Shown one piece after another: positions 7,937 through 15,856 of a stretch of 64,000 bases of DNA. The DNA lies in the NCBI RefSeq assembly GCF_018252635.1, contig NZ_JAGTXM010000004.1, forward strand, positions 434,001 through 498,000, given 5' to 3'. The notes beneath the pieces are model-generated. The model ran no database searches and had not been told where the DNA came from. It saw only the letters and a list, made by a program, of their open reading frames with translations. The first letter of the stretch is position 1. Each line of letters opens with the position of its first letter. Both the position numbers and the translations under genes were made by a program. This DNA comes from Citrobacter amalonaticus. Its GTDB lineage: Bacteria > Pseudomonadota > Gammaproteobacteria > Enterobacterales > Enterobacteriaceae.

Positions 7937-9535
7937 ATGTCCACAGGGAAAACGCTGCTCGCACTGGCGCTCAGTGCGGTGCTACCAACCGGAGCCGCGC
8001 TTGCGGCAAATAACGACACGATTGTTTATTGCTCGGAAGCCTCGCCAGAATCCTTTAACCCACAAATTGCCAGCTCAGGCCCGTCGTTTGTCGCCAGTTC
8101 ACAGGTACTGTACAACCGGCTGATCAACTTCGACCCGGTAAAAAATACGCCGGTGCCGTCACTGGCGACAGACTGGACCATTTCAGAGGATGGCAAAACC
8201 TATACCTTTACGCTGCGTCAGGGTGTGAAGTTCAACAGTAACAAGTTCTTCAAACCGACTCGCGACTTTAACGCCGATGACGTCATTTTCTCGGTATTAC
8301 GCCAGAAAGAGGCCACCCATCCGTACCACAATGTGTCGCAGGGCAGCTACGAGTATTTCAACGACGTCGGCTTCGATAAGTTGATTAAAGAGGTGAAAAA
8401 GGTCGATGACTATCACGTGCAGTTTGTGCTGAGTGAGCCGAACGCCGCGTTTCTTGCCGACTGGGGAATGGATTTTGCCTCGATTCTCTCGGCGGAATAC
8501 GCCGACGCTATGCTGAAAAAAGGGACGCCGGAAAATGTCGACAACTGGCCGATTGGCACCGGTCCGTACGTGTTGCAACAGTACAAGCAGGATTCGCAGA
8601 TTCGCTATCTGGCGAACCCGAATTACTGGGACGGCGAGGTGCCGACAAAACATCTGATCTTCTCCATCACGCCAAACGTTCAGACGCGGATGGCGAAACT
8701 GCAAACCAACGAATGTCAGATTATCCCGGCGCCATCACCGGTGCAGTTTGACGAAATCAAGAAAAACAGCGATCTGACGCTTCATGCCGTTGAGGCGCTC
8801 AACGTCGGTTATCTGGCCTTTAACACCGAGAAAAAGCCGTTTGATAATGTACAGGTGCGTCAGGCACTAAACTACGCCACCGATAAACAGGCCATTGTGA
8901 AAGCTGTCTTCCTCGGCTCGGCGAAAGTGGCAAAATCACCGATCCCGCCAAACATGATGGGTTTTAACCCGGAACTGAAGGATTACGCGTACGACCCAGA
9001 GAAAGCGAAAGCGCTGCTGAAACAGGCCGGTCAGGAAAAAGGGTTTGAAGTGACGCTGTGGTCCATGCCGGTGCAGCGTCCGTATAACCCTAACTCGCGA
9101 CGCATTGCCGAGATGATTCAAAGCGACTGGGCAAAAGTCGGCGTCAAGGCGAAGATCGTCTCTTATGAGTGGGGTGAATACCTTTCCGGTATGCGTAAAG
9201 GTGAGCACGACAGCGCCCTGTTTGGCTGGATGTCGGATAACGGCGACCCGGACAACTTTGCCGATGTGCTGCTGGGTTGCAACAGCATCAAAACCGGATC
9301 GAATGCCGCACGCTGGTGCGATAAGGAGTATGATTCACTGGTCCAGAAAGCGAAGCTGGTCAGTAAGCCGCAAGAGCGTGTGAAACTCTACCAGCAGGCG
9401 CAGGAGATCTATTATCAGCAGGCGCCATGGATTGCGCTGGCAAACGGCAAAACGTTCTACGCTACGCGCAGTAACGTGACCGGCTACAGCGTTAGCCTGA
9501 TGGGCAGTGATTTTTCAAAAGCAAAACTGAATTAA
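7937..9535 (+). CDS. periplasmic dipeptide/oligopeptide-binding protein, DppA paralogue
   Basis: 532-residue SBP family 5 protein. A cleavable signal peptide (MSTGKTLLALALSAVLPTGAALA) precedes mature NNDTIVYCSEASPESFNPQ. Alignment by eye with DppA is strong along the full length, including NADDVIFS, PIGTGPYVLQQY, FDNVQVRQALNYA, MPVQRPYNPNSRR and SYEWGEYL. DppA binds dipeptides or heme for an ABC importer, but no permease or ATPase gene is nearby, so it would have to share a transporter. ATG 7937 has AAGG 9 nt upstream; ATG 7922 has no ribosome site. ydcY begins 9 bp after the stop, so the two are probably co-transcribed. The substrate is not known. Confidence 0.85.
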   Translation: MSTGKTLLALALSAVLPTGAALAANNDTIVYCSEASPESFNPQIASSGPSFVASSQVLYNRLINFDPVKNTPVPSLATDWTISEDGKTYTFTLRQGVKFNSNKFFKPTRDFNADDVIFSVLRQKEATHPYHNVSQGSYEYFNDVGFDKLIKEVKKVDDYHVQFVLSEPNAAFLADWGMDFASILSAEYADAMLKKGTPENVDNWPIGTGPYVLQQYKQDSQIRYLANPNYWDGEVPTKHLIFSITPNVQTRMAKLQTNECQIIPAPSPVQFDEIKKNSDLTLHAVEALNVGYLAFNTEKKPFDNVQVRQALNYATDKQAIVKAVFLGSAKVAKSPIPPNMMGFNPELKDYAYDPEKAKALLKQAGQEKGFEVTLWSMPVQRPYNPNSRRIAEMIQSDWAKVGVKAKIVSYEWGEYLSGMRKGEHDSALFGWMSDNGDPDNFADVLLGCNSIKTGSNAARWCDKEYDSLVQKAKLVSKPQERVKLYQQAQEIYYQQAPWIALANGKTFYATRSNVTGYSVSLMGSDFSKAKLN

Positions 9536-9544
9536 GGAGTTTTT

Positions 9545-9778
9545 ATGTCGCACCTGGATGAGGTCAGCGCCCGTGTCGATGCCGCCATTGAGGAGGGCGT
9601 CATTACCCATATGAACGAACTGCTGGTTGCCCTGAGCGATGACGCGCAGTTAAGCCGTGACGATCGCTACACGCAGCAGCAGCGCTTAAGAACCGCGATT
9701 GCGCATCACGGTCGTCAGCATAAGGAAGATATGGAAGCGCGTCGCGAACAGCTCACGAAAGGCGGCACGATCCTTTAA
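9545..9778 (+). CDS. ydcY: YdcY, DUF2526 small protein
   Basis: 77 residues, MSHLDEVSARVDAAIEE... to ...REQLTKGGTIL, matching the YdcY family (DUF2526) of enterobacteria as I recall it. It is highly charged and predicted helical, with no membrane segment and no known function. A strong TAAGGAG sits 7 nt before the ATG and only 9 bp separate it from the upstream binding-protein gene, so it is probably the second gene of that transcript here. In E. coli it sits beside ydcZ without the binding protein. A REP element follows. Confidence 0.88.
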   Translation: MSHLDEVSARVDAAIEEGVITHMNELLVALSDDAQLSRDDRYTQQQRLRTAIAHHGRQHKEDMEARREQLTKGGTIL

Positions 9779-9784
9779 TTTTGG

Positions 9785-9849
9785 TGCCGGATGACGCTGC
9801 GCTTATTTGGCATAGGGTGTAGGCCTGATAAGCGTAGCGTTATCAGGCG
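9785..9849. repeat. REP/BIME palindromic element
   Basis: The segment contains GCCGGATGACGCTGCGCTTAT and, inverted, GGCCTGATAAGCG...TATCAGGC, the usual enterobacterial REP sequences. It lies between the convergent ydcY and ydcZ genes. Confidence 0.8.
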
Positions 9850-9850
9850 T

Positions 9851-10300
9851 TCAAAACTGGCGTCTGGCGACCAGCCAGGCGCCGATCACCAGCATCACAG
9901 CGCCGCAGACCGGGCCGATCAAGGCTCTGAGCGAGACGCCGTGACTGCGTAAAATATCCAGCACCAGACCGCCAATCAACTGGCTGGCGACCAGTACCGC
10001 GATGGTTGTCGCAGCACCCACATACTGATAGCCGCTGATGCTGGCGAAGACGAAAAACGAGCCCAGCAAACCCGGAATCAGCGTCCACCAGCGCACGCTT
10101 TCGACCAGCTCACCAAATCCGGCCATTCCCTGTTTGAACCACAGAATGCTGACAAACAGCACAATCCCGACCAGCGAATTCAGCAGCATGGCAATCAGAA
10201 TGGTTGACGACGTCTGTGTAATCCGCACCATCAGGGTGTTTTGTACCACCAGACCGATACCGGCGGCGATCAGAAAGGCGAGAGTGAGCGACTGGTTCAT
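9851..10300 (-). CDS. ydcZ: YdcZ, DMT-type inner-membrane protein
   Basis: 149 residues with five hydrophobic helices covering most of the chain (for example SLTLAFLIAAGIGLVVQ, ILIAMLLNSLVGIVLFV, WWTLIPGLLGSFFVFAS). The protein fits the DUF606/EamA-like half-size drug/metabolite transporter family and E. coli YdcZ. The substrate is not known; half-size proteins of this group usually work as dimers. Its ATG overlaps the mnaT stop by 4 nt, so it is the second gene of an mnaT-ydcZ operon. Confidence 0.85.
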   Translation of the reverse strand: MNQSLTLAFLIAAGIGLVVQNTLMVRITQTSSTILIAMLLNSLVGIVLFVSILWFKQGMAGFGELVESVRWWTLIPGLLGSFFVFASISGYQYVGAATTIAVLVASQLIGGLVLDILRSHGVSLRALIGPVCGAVMLVIGAWLVARRQF

Positions 10301-10815
10301 CCGCGCGCGTCCGGTTCGCTGCGATCGTCAAGCTGTAACTGCATAAAGGTCAGGTCCAGCCAGCGACCAAATTTGGTTCCTACCTGCGGCATCTGCGCGG
10401 TGGTGTTAAAACCAAGCGTTTCGTGCAGATACAATGAAGCGTGGTTCTGCGATTCAATACCGGCGACCATCACATGTTTTCCACACCGGCGAGCTTCCTC
10501 GATTAACCGGCTCAGTAACTGGCGTCCCAGACCTTTTCCCTGGTGATCCGGATGGACATAAACCGAATGTTCGACGGTATGGCGGAAGCCATCAAAATTG
10601 CGCCAGTCACCAAACGAAGCGTAGCCCGTGACAACATCACCCTCTACGCTTACCAATACCGGATAACCCAGCGCCTGTCGTGCTTCATACCACGCGATGC
10701 GGTTATCGGCGTCGACCGTCTGGTCGTTCCAGATGGCTGCCGTGTGCAGCACCGCATGGTTATAGATCTCTGCGATGGCGGCGCAGTCCTCTTTGCTGGC
10801 GAATCGAATTGACAT
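10297..10815 (-). CDS. mnaT: MnaT, L-methionine sulfoximine/sulfone N-acetyltransferase
   Basis: 172-residue GNAT enzyme nearly identical to my memory of E. coli MnaT (YncA), which acetylates methionine sulfoximine, methionine sulfone and similar toxic amino-acid analogues with acetyl-CoA. The acetyl-CoA loop is visible as HPDHQGKGLGRQLL (about residues 92-105), with the preceding strand VEHSVYV and the later MVAGIESQNHAS motif. It is the first gene of a pair with ydcZ. Only 37 bp separate its start from the divergent XRE-cupin regulator, which could therefore control it. Confidence 0.92.
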   Translation of the reverse strand: MSIRFASKEDCAAIAEIYNHAVLHTAAIWNDQTVDADNRIAWYEARQALGYPVLVSVEGDVVTGYASFGDWRNFDGFRHTVEHSVYVHPDHQGKGLGRQLLSRLIEEARRCGKHVMVAGIESQNHASLYLHETLGFNTTAQMPQVGTKFGRWLDLTFMQLQLDDRSEPDARG

Positions 10816-10816
10816 G

Positions 10817-10863
10817 TTGAACCTCAGGGGGTGTTCACTATAGTATTACGATATGAATACTAT
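10817..10863 (+). promoter_or_regulatory. promoter and operator-like inverted repeat at the XRE-cupin gene start
   Basis: A -35-like TTGAAC (10817-10822) and a -10-like TATAGT (10839-10844) are 16 bp apart. A perfect inverted repeat, ATAGTATT (10840-10847) and AATACTAT (10856-10863), covers the -10 region and the ATG at 10853. The expected transcription start is within a few bases of the ATG and there is no Shine-Dalgarno sequence, so the mRNA may be leaderless and self-repressed. Confidence 0.6.
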
Positions 10864-11428
10864 TGAAGACAGCATAAATCAACGGATCAGTGCAAGAATT
10901 CGTATTGAACGAGAATCCCGCAGCTGGTCGCTTACCGATCTGGCTGAGCGGGCGGGCGTGTCACGCGCGATGATCCACAAAATTGAACGCGGTGAGAGCA
11001 GTCCGACGGCGACGCTGCTTGGCAGACTCTCCGGGGCGTTCGGTATCAGTATGTCCACGCTGATTGCCCGTGCTGAAATGCAGGAGGGCAAACTGTCGCG
11101 TTTCGCCGATCAACCTGTCTGGCATGACCCGCAGAGTCACTATCTGCGCCGCCATGTATCACCGCGCAGCGATTTGCCGATCGATCTGGTGCAAATTGAA
11201 TTACCGGCGGGCAGCGATATCCCGATGCCCGCGTCATCCTACGTTCAGGCCCGTCAATTGATCTGGCTGCAACAGGGCGAGCTGGTATTTGTGGAAGGCG
11301 ACACGCGCCACGAGATGAAGGCGGGAGACTGCCTTGAACTGGGGCCGCCGAATGACTGTCGTTTTATCAATGAGACGACGCAACCCTGCGTTTACCTCGT
11401 TGTGCGCTTAAACCTGGCCGGGAGTTAA
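10853..11428 (+). CDS. XRE-family regulator with C-terminal cupin domain
   Basis: 191 residues. Residues about 10-65 form an XRE helix-turn-helix (SLTDLAERAGVSRAMIHKIERGESSPTATLLGRLS). Residues about 110-185 form a cupin beta-barrel that usually senses a small molecule (IWLQQGELVFVEGDTRHEMKAGDCLELGPP). The start is fixed by the need for the N-terminal helix. It is divergent from mnaT-ydcZ with a 37-bp gap, so those genes are the most likely targets beside itself; this is inference. It is not the E. coli regulator YdcN/SutR, whose sequence differs. The ligand is unknown. Confidence 0.85.
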   Translation: MNTIEDSINQRISARIRIERESRSWSLTDLAERAGVSRAMIHKIERGESSPTATLLGRLSGAFGISMSTLIARAEMQEGKLSRFADQPVWHDPQSHYLRRHVSPRSDLPIDLVQIELPAGSDIPMPASSYVQARQLIWLQQGELVFVEGDTRHEMKAGDCLELGPPNDCRFINETTQPCVYLVVRLNLAGS

Positions 11429-11485
11429 TGACCGCTGCGGCCTGCTACTATTGATGGATTCATGCCAAAAGCAGAGGAGAACATC

Positions 11486-12523
11486 ATGGCTCAACAAACA
11501 CACCGTAACCGTCGCTGGGTGTTAGCATCCCGCCCCCATGGTGCGCCGGTGGCGGAGAATTTCCGCCTGGAAGAGGACGAAGTCGCCACCCCTGGCGAAG
11601 GTCAGGTTTTACTGCGTACGATTTTTCTGTCGCTCGACCCGTATATGCGCGGGCGGATGAGCGATGAGCCGTCATACTCGCCGCCGGTTGAGATCGGCGG
11701 GGTGATGGTTGGCGGCACCGTTAGCCGGGTTGTCACGTCAAATCATCCTGATTATAAACCGGGCGAATGGGTTCTGAGCTACAGCGGCTGGCAGGATTAT
11801 GATATTTCCGATGGTACGGGACTGGTGAAGCTTGGCGATCATCCTGAGAATCCATCATGGGCGCTTGGCGTGCTGGGGATGCCCGGATTCACTGCCTATA
11901 TGGGATTGCTGGACATCGGTCAGCCAAAAGAGGGTGAGACGCTGGTCGTCGCGGCCGCCACCGGTCCTGTCGGTGCCACGGTTGGACAGATCGGTAAGCT
12001 GAAGGGCTGTCGCGTAGTGGGGGTCGCCGGTGGCGCGGAAAAATGTCGTCATGCTACCGAGGTGCTGGGCTTCGATCTTTGTCTGGATCACTATGCCAGC
12101 GATTTTGCTGAACAACTGGCGAAAGCCTGCCCGCAAGGCATTGATGTCTACTACGAAAATGTGGGTGGTAAAGTGTTTGATGCCGTGCTGCCGTTGCTGA
12201 ACACTTCGGCGCGGGTCCCGGTTTGTGGCCTGGTCAGCGGCTATAACGCAACAAATTTGCCGGCGGGCCCTGACCGACTCCCGCTGCTGATGGCGACGCT
12301 GCTGAAGAAACGGATCCGTATGCAGGGCTTTATCATCGGTCAGGACTATGGGCATCGCATTCACGAGTTCCAGCAGGAGATGGGCCGCTGGGTGAAAGAG
12401 GGAAAAATCCACTACCGCGAGCAGGTTACCGACGGCCTGGAGAACGCGCCGCAGGCTTTCATCGGCCTGCTGACCGGTAAAAACTTTGGCAAAGTGGTGA
12501 TACGTCTCGCCGATGACGCGTAA
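11486..12523 (+). CDS. curA: CurA, NADPH-dependent curcumin/dihydrocurcumin reductase
   Basis: 345 residues, the same length as E. coli CurA (YncB), with very high remembered identity. It belongs to the MDR zinc-independent reductases (prostaglandin reductase-like) that reduce alkene bonds with NADPH. The N-terminal catalytic domain contains LSLDPYMRGRMSD. The Rossmann segment is LVVAAATGPVGATVGQIGKLKGCRVVGVAGG (about residues 153-183; AATGPVG loop). ATG 11486 is chosen because GAGGAGA precedes it; the ATG at 11462 has no such site. It is upstream of mcbR on the same strand, with a 227-bp gap that probably holds the mcbR promoter. Confidence 0.93.
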   Translation: MAQQTHRNRRWVLASRPHGAPVAENFRLEEDEVATPGEGQVLLRTIFLSLDPYMRGRMSDEPSYSPPVEIGGVMVGGTVSRVVTSNHPDYKPGEWVLSYSGWQDYDISDGTGLVKLGDHPENPSWALGVLGMPGFTAYMGLLDIGQPKEGETLVVAAATGPVGATVGQIGKLKGCRVVGVAGGAEKCRHATEVLGFDLCLDHYASDFAEQLAKACPQGIDVYYENVGGKVFDAVLPLLNTSARVPVCGLVSGYNATNLPAGPDRLPLLMATLLKKRIRMQGFIIGQDYGHRIHEFQQEMGRWVKEGKIHYREQVTDGLENAPQAFIGLLTGKNFGKVVIRLADDA

Positions 12524-12750
12524 ACAAAACCTGGCGGCGAGAGCCGCCATAAAAAAATGGGCAAATTTTAAAATCCCAGCTTTAATTATAGCACCGCGTA
12601 ACCGACGAATAATCTGTCGGGGCAGTTAAAATAACGTGGGTAAATTACTTGTCTTTACGTTTTTTACATTTTTCATACCAGGCGATATTTATATCAATTA
12701 GGCCATTTAGCTTAATTGCGATTAGTTATGTCATGAGGTGAAGAAATAGC

Positions 12751-13416
12751 ATGCCTGGTATGGAAAAAACGCAACATATAAGTCTGACCACACAGGTTGA
12801 AAGAGGGCTAAAAGACAAATTAAGCATTGGCGCTTTACGTCCCGGCGCCAGACTTATCACCAAAAATATCGCGCAGGAGCTGGGGATCAGTATCACCCCG
12901 GTCCGGGAAGCGTTGCTACGCCTGGTTTCCTCCAGCGCATTGGCTATCGCGCCCGCGCAGGCGTTTATGGTTCCGGATATTACGATGGCGCGGTTTAGCG
13001 AGATTATTCACATCCGCTGTGAGCTGGAAGGCATGGCGGTAGTGCGGGCGACGGGCGAGATGACGGCGGAGCGGATGGACATTCTGCATGCGCTTCTGGC
13101 GGACTATCAGCAGGCTCACGAGACCGGCACGGTAGAGGATCGCCTGCTGGCGAACCGGGCGTTGCGCTTCAAGATCTATCAGTTTGCTAATATGCCCACC
13201 CTGGTCGAAATGATCGAACAGCTTTGGGTGCGCATGGGGCCGAGCCTGCACTTTCTCTATGACAGGGCGAAGCATGACGCTTATCAACACAATGTCGGAC
13301 ATTATCAGGAATTGTTTAATGTGATGGCGTCAGGAAATAAAGACGCCAGCCGTCATTGTTTAATTGATCTCATCAATAAGAATGTAGCAATAATTAAACA
13401 GCAATACCATCATTAA
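12751..13416 (+). CDS. mcbR: McbR, GntR/FadR-type regulator
   Basis: 221 residues. An N-terminal winged helix (residues about 10-75, LITKNIAQELGISITPVREALLRLV) precedes an FCD-type all-helical effector domain (about 95-215, IIHIRCELEGMAVVRA, QLWVRMGPSLHFLYD, HYQELFNVMASG). The protein matches E. coli McbR (YncC), which represses mcbA and affects colanic acid and biofilm traits. Identity is visibly lower in the middle of the effector domain than in the DNA-binding part, so ligand response may differ. GAGGTG lies about 10 nt before the ATG. It converges on yncD with a hairpin between. Confidence 0.85.
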   Translation: MPGMEKTQHISLTTQVERGLKDKLSIGALRPGARLITKNIAQELGISITPVREALLRLVSSSALAIAPAQAFMVPDITMARFSEIIHIRCELEGMAVVRATGEMTAERMDILHALLADYQQAHETGTVEDRLLANRALRFKIYQFANMPTLVEMIEQLWVRMGPSLHFLYDRAKHDAYQHNVGHYQELFNVMASGNKDASRHCLIDLINKNVAIIKQQYHH

Positions 13417-13430
13417 GCATGGCTTAAATA

Positions 13431-13451
13431 TAGCGGGGAATATCCCCGCTA
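13431..13451. terminator. hairpin between convergent mcbR and yncD
   Basis: TAGCGGGG (13431-13438) pairs with CCCCGCTA (13444-13451) around 5 nt and lies between two converging stops. It has no strong T tract. Confidence 0.55.
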
Positions 13452-13472
13452 GTAAGGCATGAATAATCTCGT

Positions 13473-15593
13473 TTACTCAAAACGCCAGGCCAGATTGACA
13501 CCAATGCCATAGTTTCGTCCTGGCGCAGGCTCGTAATAGCGGCCATTTGACTCGTTCACAATAACCGAGCCGACATACTCTTTGTCGAACAGGTTATCGA
13601 CTCGACCAAACACGTCCACCGTCAGACTACTGAGATTGAATTTATACCCGGTATTCAGACCGACGACGGTATAAGACGGCGCTTTGGCGGTGTTTTCATC
13701 GTCGGCCATGATATCGCCCATGTAACGCGCATCGGCGCCCGCGTACCAGCCTTCATCAGGCACGTAGGCCAGCGAAGCAAACCCCATGTTCCGCGCGATG
13801 CCTGGCATCCGGTTGCCATTGCAGTTCCGATCGTTACACACGTTACTGCGATAAGTGGCATCAAGCCAGGTCCACGACGCGTTCAGCCGCCAGTTTCCGG
13901 CAATCCGTTGATCCCAGGCGAGTTCCGCCCCCTGACGACGCGTCTTACCGGCGTTTTTATAAGTTGTGCGACCGCCATTGCTGGAATCCACCACCAGTTC
14001 ATTGTCGGTATCGGTCTGGAAGAGGGCCGCCGTCAGCAAACCATCACCGATTCGGGTCTTACTGCCAATTTCCACCGTATCGTTGGTTGAGGGTTTGAGA
14101 TCAAAATTCATCCCGCTTTGTCCGTCAGCACGGTAGGAAAGCTCATTGATGGTCGGTGTTTCAAAGCCTCGTCCTGCGGCGAGATAGACGTTCCACGCGT
14201 CGGTTAATGCATATTTCAGCGAACCGGCAGGCAGCCACTGATGGTAGTTAGCATCACCGCTGTCATCACCATTGCCAGGCGTGACGTAACGATCGTTGGA
14301 ATCGAACCACACGGAACTGTAGCGCACACCCGCATCCAGCGAGAGTTTGTCCGTCAACTGCCATTGGGTTTGCAGATAGGGATCCACGTTCCACATCAGG
14401 TTACGTTCATCGCGGCGCAACTCGCCTTTCTGACCATACTCTGGCACGCCGTTGTTCAGACGATAGTTGTTATAACCTTTGCGGTTTTCGCTCATATTCT
14501 CGTAGTTCAAACCGGTGGTGAAGGTGACGGGGACACCCAGCTCACCACGGTGCGTCCAGCGACTGTCGATACCCTGATAATGGCGCTGCAAGGCGATCAC
14601 GCCGCCCGCATGAGAGGGGCGAAGCTGTGGCGACATAGGGATCGACTGATACTGCGTGGTCTCGCGTTCTCCGGCGTACATCATGACGCTCATCGCATCC
14701 TGCGTGCTGAGCTGCCGCTCATAGCGTAATCCGGCCTGAGTCTGTTTGATGGTTTTTCGCGTGTGGTATTGTTCGGCGCGAGGGGATTGTTGGGGATTGG
14801 CCTGCCATTCCGCTTCCGTCAGCCCACCCGGATCGTCGGCTTTGATGTCGACACTATTGAAAATCAGACTCAGCTTGCTGGCGTCATCAATGCGTACGCC
14901 CAGTTTTGCATTGGCCAGATTTTTTTGCGCGCCGCTGCGATCGCGATAGCCGTGGGTGGTGAAACGGGTGGTGGAAGCCGTGTAATCCACGTCGCCCGCC
15001 TGCGTGCCATCGCCCATCGCGCCTGTGGCTTTCAACCCATAACGCCAGCTACCGAAACTGCCGTAATAGCTACTTGCTTCTATCGTTGGCGGCTGCTGAC
15101 CAGTTTGGGTTGTAACATTCATCACTCCGCCGGAAGCATTACCGTAGAGCGCGGAGAAGGGGCCGCGCAGGACTTCGACGTTCTGCACGCTGCTGAGATC
15201 GATGTTTGATGTCTGCCCCTGACCGTCCGGCATCGTTGCCGGAATCCCGTCAACATACAGACGGATGCCGCGGATGCCATAGGTGGAGCGCGAGCCGAAT
15301 CCGCGCATCGAAATCTGCAAATCCTGCGCATAGTTTTGCCGGTTTTGCACCTGAAGTCCCGGCACGCGGGTCAGCGATTCGGACAGGTTGATGCGCGGCG
15401 CGGCCAGGCGCATCTCATCGCCGTCGACAACGCTGACGGCGGCGGGCGTATCCAGCGCTGAAATCGCCTGTGGCGAAGCGCTGACGATCATGGTCTGGGC
15501 ATCGGTCGCTTCATCCGCCATCACCGGCGATGAAAGGACAAGCGGAAGAACAAGTGCGGGAACTGCGGTATATCGTGCGGAAATAATCTTCAT
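13473..15593 (-). CDS. yncD: YncD, TonB-dependent outer-membrane receptor
   Basis: 706 residues with a signal peptide (MKIISARYTAVPALVLPLVLSSPVMA), a TonB-box-like start (AQTMIVSAS), a plug domain (about residues 45-160; SLTRVPGLQV, ISMRGFGSRSTYGIRGI, VEVLRGPFSALYGNASGG) and a 22-strand barrel ending in the usual aromatic residue (AWRFE; the penultimate Phe is the recognition residue). It matches E. coli YncD. This type imports ferric siderophores or other scarce ligands; the substrate is not known for certain. It is divergent from yncE, with a Fur-box-like sequence in the shared intergenic region, so iron repression of both is likely. Confidence 0.92.
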   Translation of the reverse strand: MKIISARYTAVPALVLPLVLSSPVMADEATDAQTMIVSASPQAISALDTPAAVSVVDGDEMRLAAPRINLSESLTRVPGLQVQNRQNYAQDLQISMRGFGSRSTYGIRGIRLYVDGIPATMPDGQGQTSNIDLSSVQNVEVLRGPFSALYGNASGGVMNVTTQTGQQPPTIEASSYYGSFGSWRYGLKATGAMGDGTQAGDVDYTASTTRFTTHGYRDRSGAQKNLANAKLGVRIDDASKLSLIFNSVDIKADDPGGLTEAEWQANPQQSPRAEQYHTRKTIKQTQAGLRYERQLSTQDAMSVMMYAGERETTQYQSIPMSPQLRPSHAGGVIALQRHYQGIDSRWTHRGELGVPVTFTTGLNYENMSENRKGYNNYRLNNGVPEYGQKGELRRDERNLMWNVDPYLQTQWQLTDKLSLDAGVRYSSVWFDSNDRYVTPGNGDDSGDANYHQWLPAGSLKYALTDAWNVYLAAGRGFETPTINELSYRADGQSGMNFDLKPSTNDTVEIGSKTRIGDGLLTAALFQTDTDNELVVDSSNGGRTTYKNAGKTRRQGAELAWDQRIAGNWRLNASWTWLDATYRSNVCNDRNCNGNRMPGIARNMGFASLAYVPDEGWYAGADARYMGDIMADDENTAKAPSYTVVGLNTGYKFNLSSLTVDVFGRVDNLFDKEYVGSVIVNESNGRYYEPAPGRNYGIGVNLAWRFE

Positions 15594-15753
15594 GAAAAAG
15601 GCCAGTTAAATTGAACGTACCCAAGGGTATGTGAGTTCTATGTTAAATGGTTTGTAAAAAATTGAAAATTTTAATGGCACGATGTGTTAAGAATTGATGG
15701 GGAAATTAAGAAGATTGTAGCCAGAATGCGAATAAATGCTCCACATTCACATG

Positions 15754-15772
15754 AATAATGATTACCATTCCC
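15754..15772. promoter_or_regulatory. Fur-box-like site between yncD and yncE
   Basis: The 19-mer matches the classical GATAATGATAATCATTATC consensus at 14 of 19 positions by hand alignment (core AATAATGATTACCATT). It is in the 263-bp region between the divergent genes, 85 bp before yncE. Confidence 0.65.
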
Positions 15773-15856
15773 ATCTATAAAAAGGAGCAATACCAGGATG
15801 TTGCTCGTTGAAGCGATGTGAAGCAGCAAAATAGCTATTTATCAAAGGGAGTCGTC

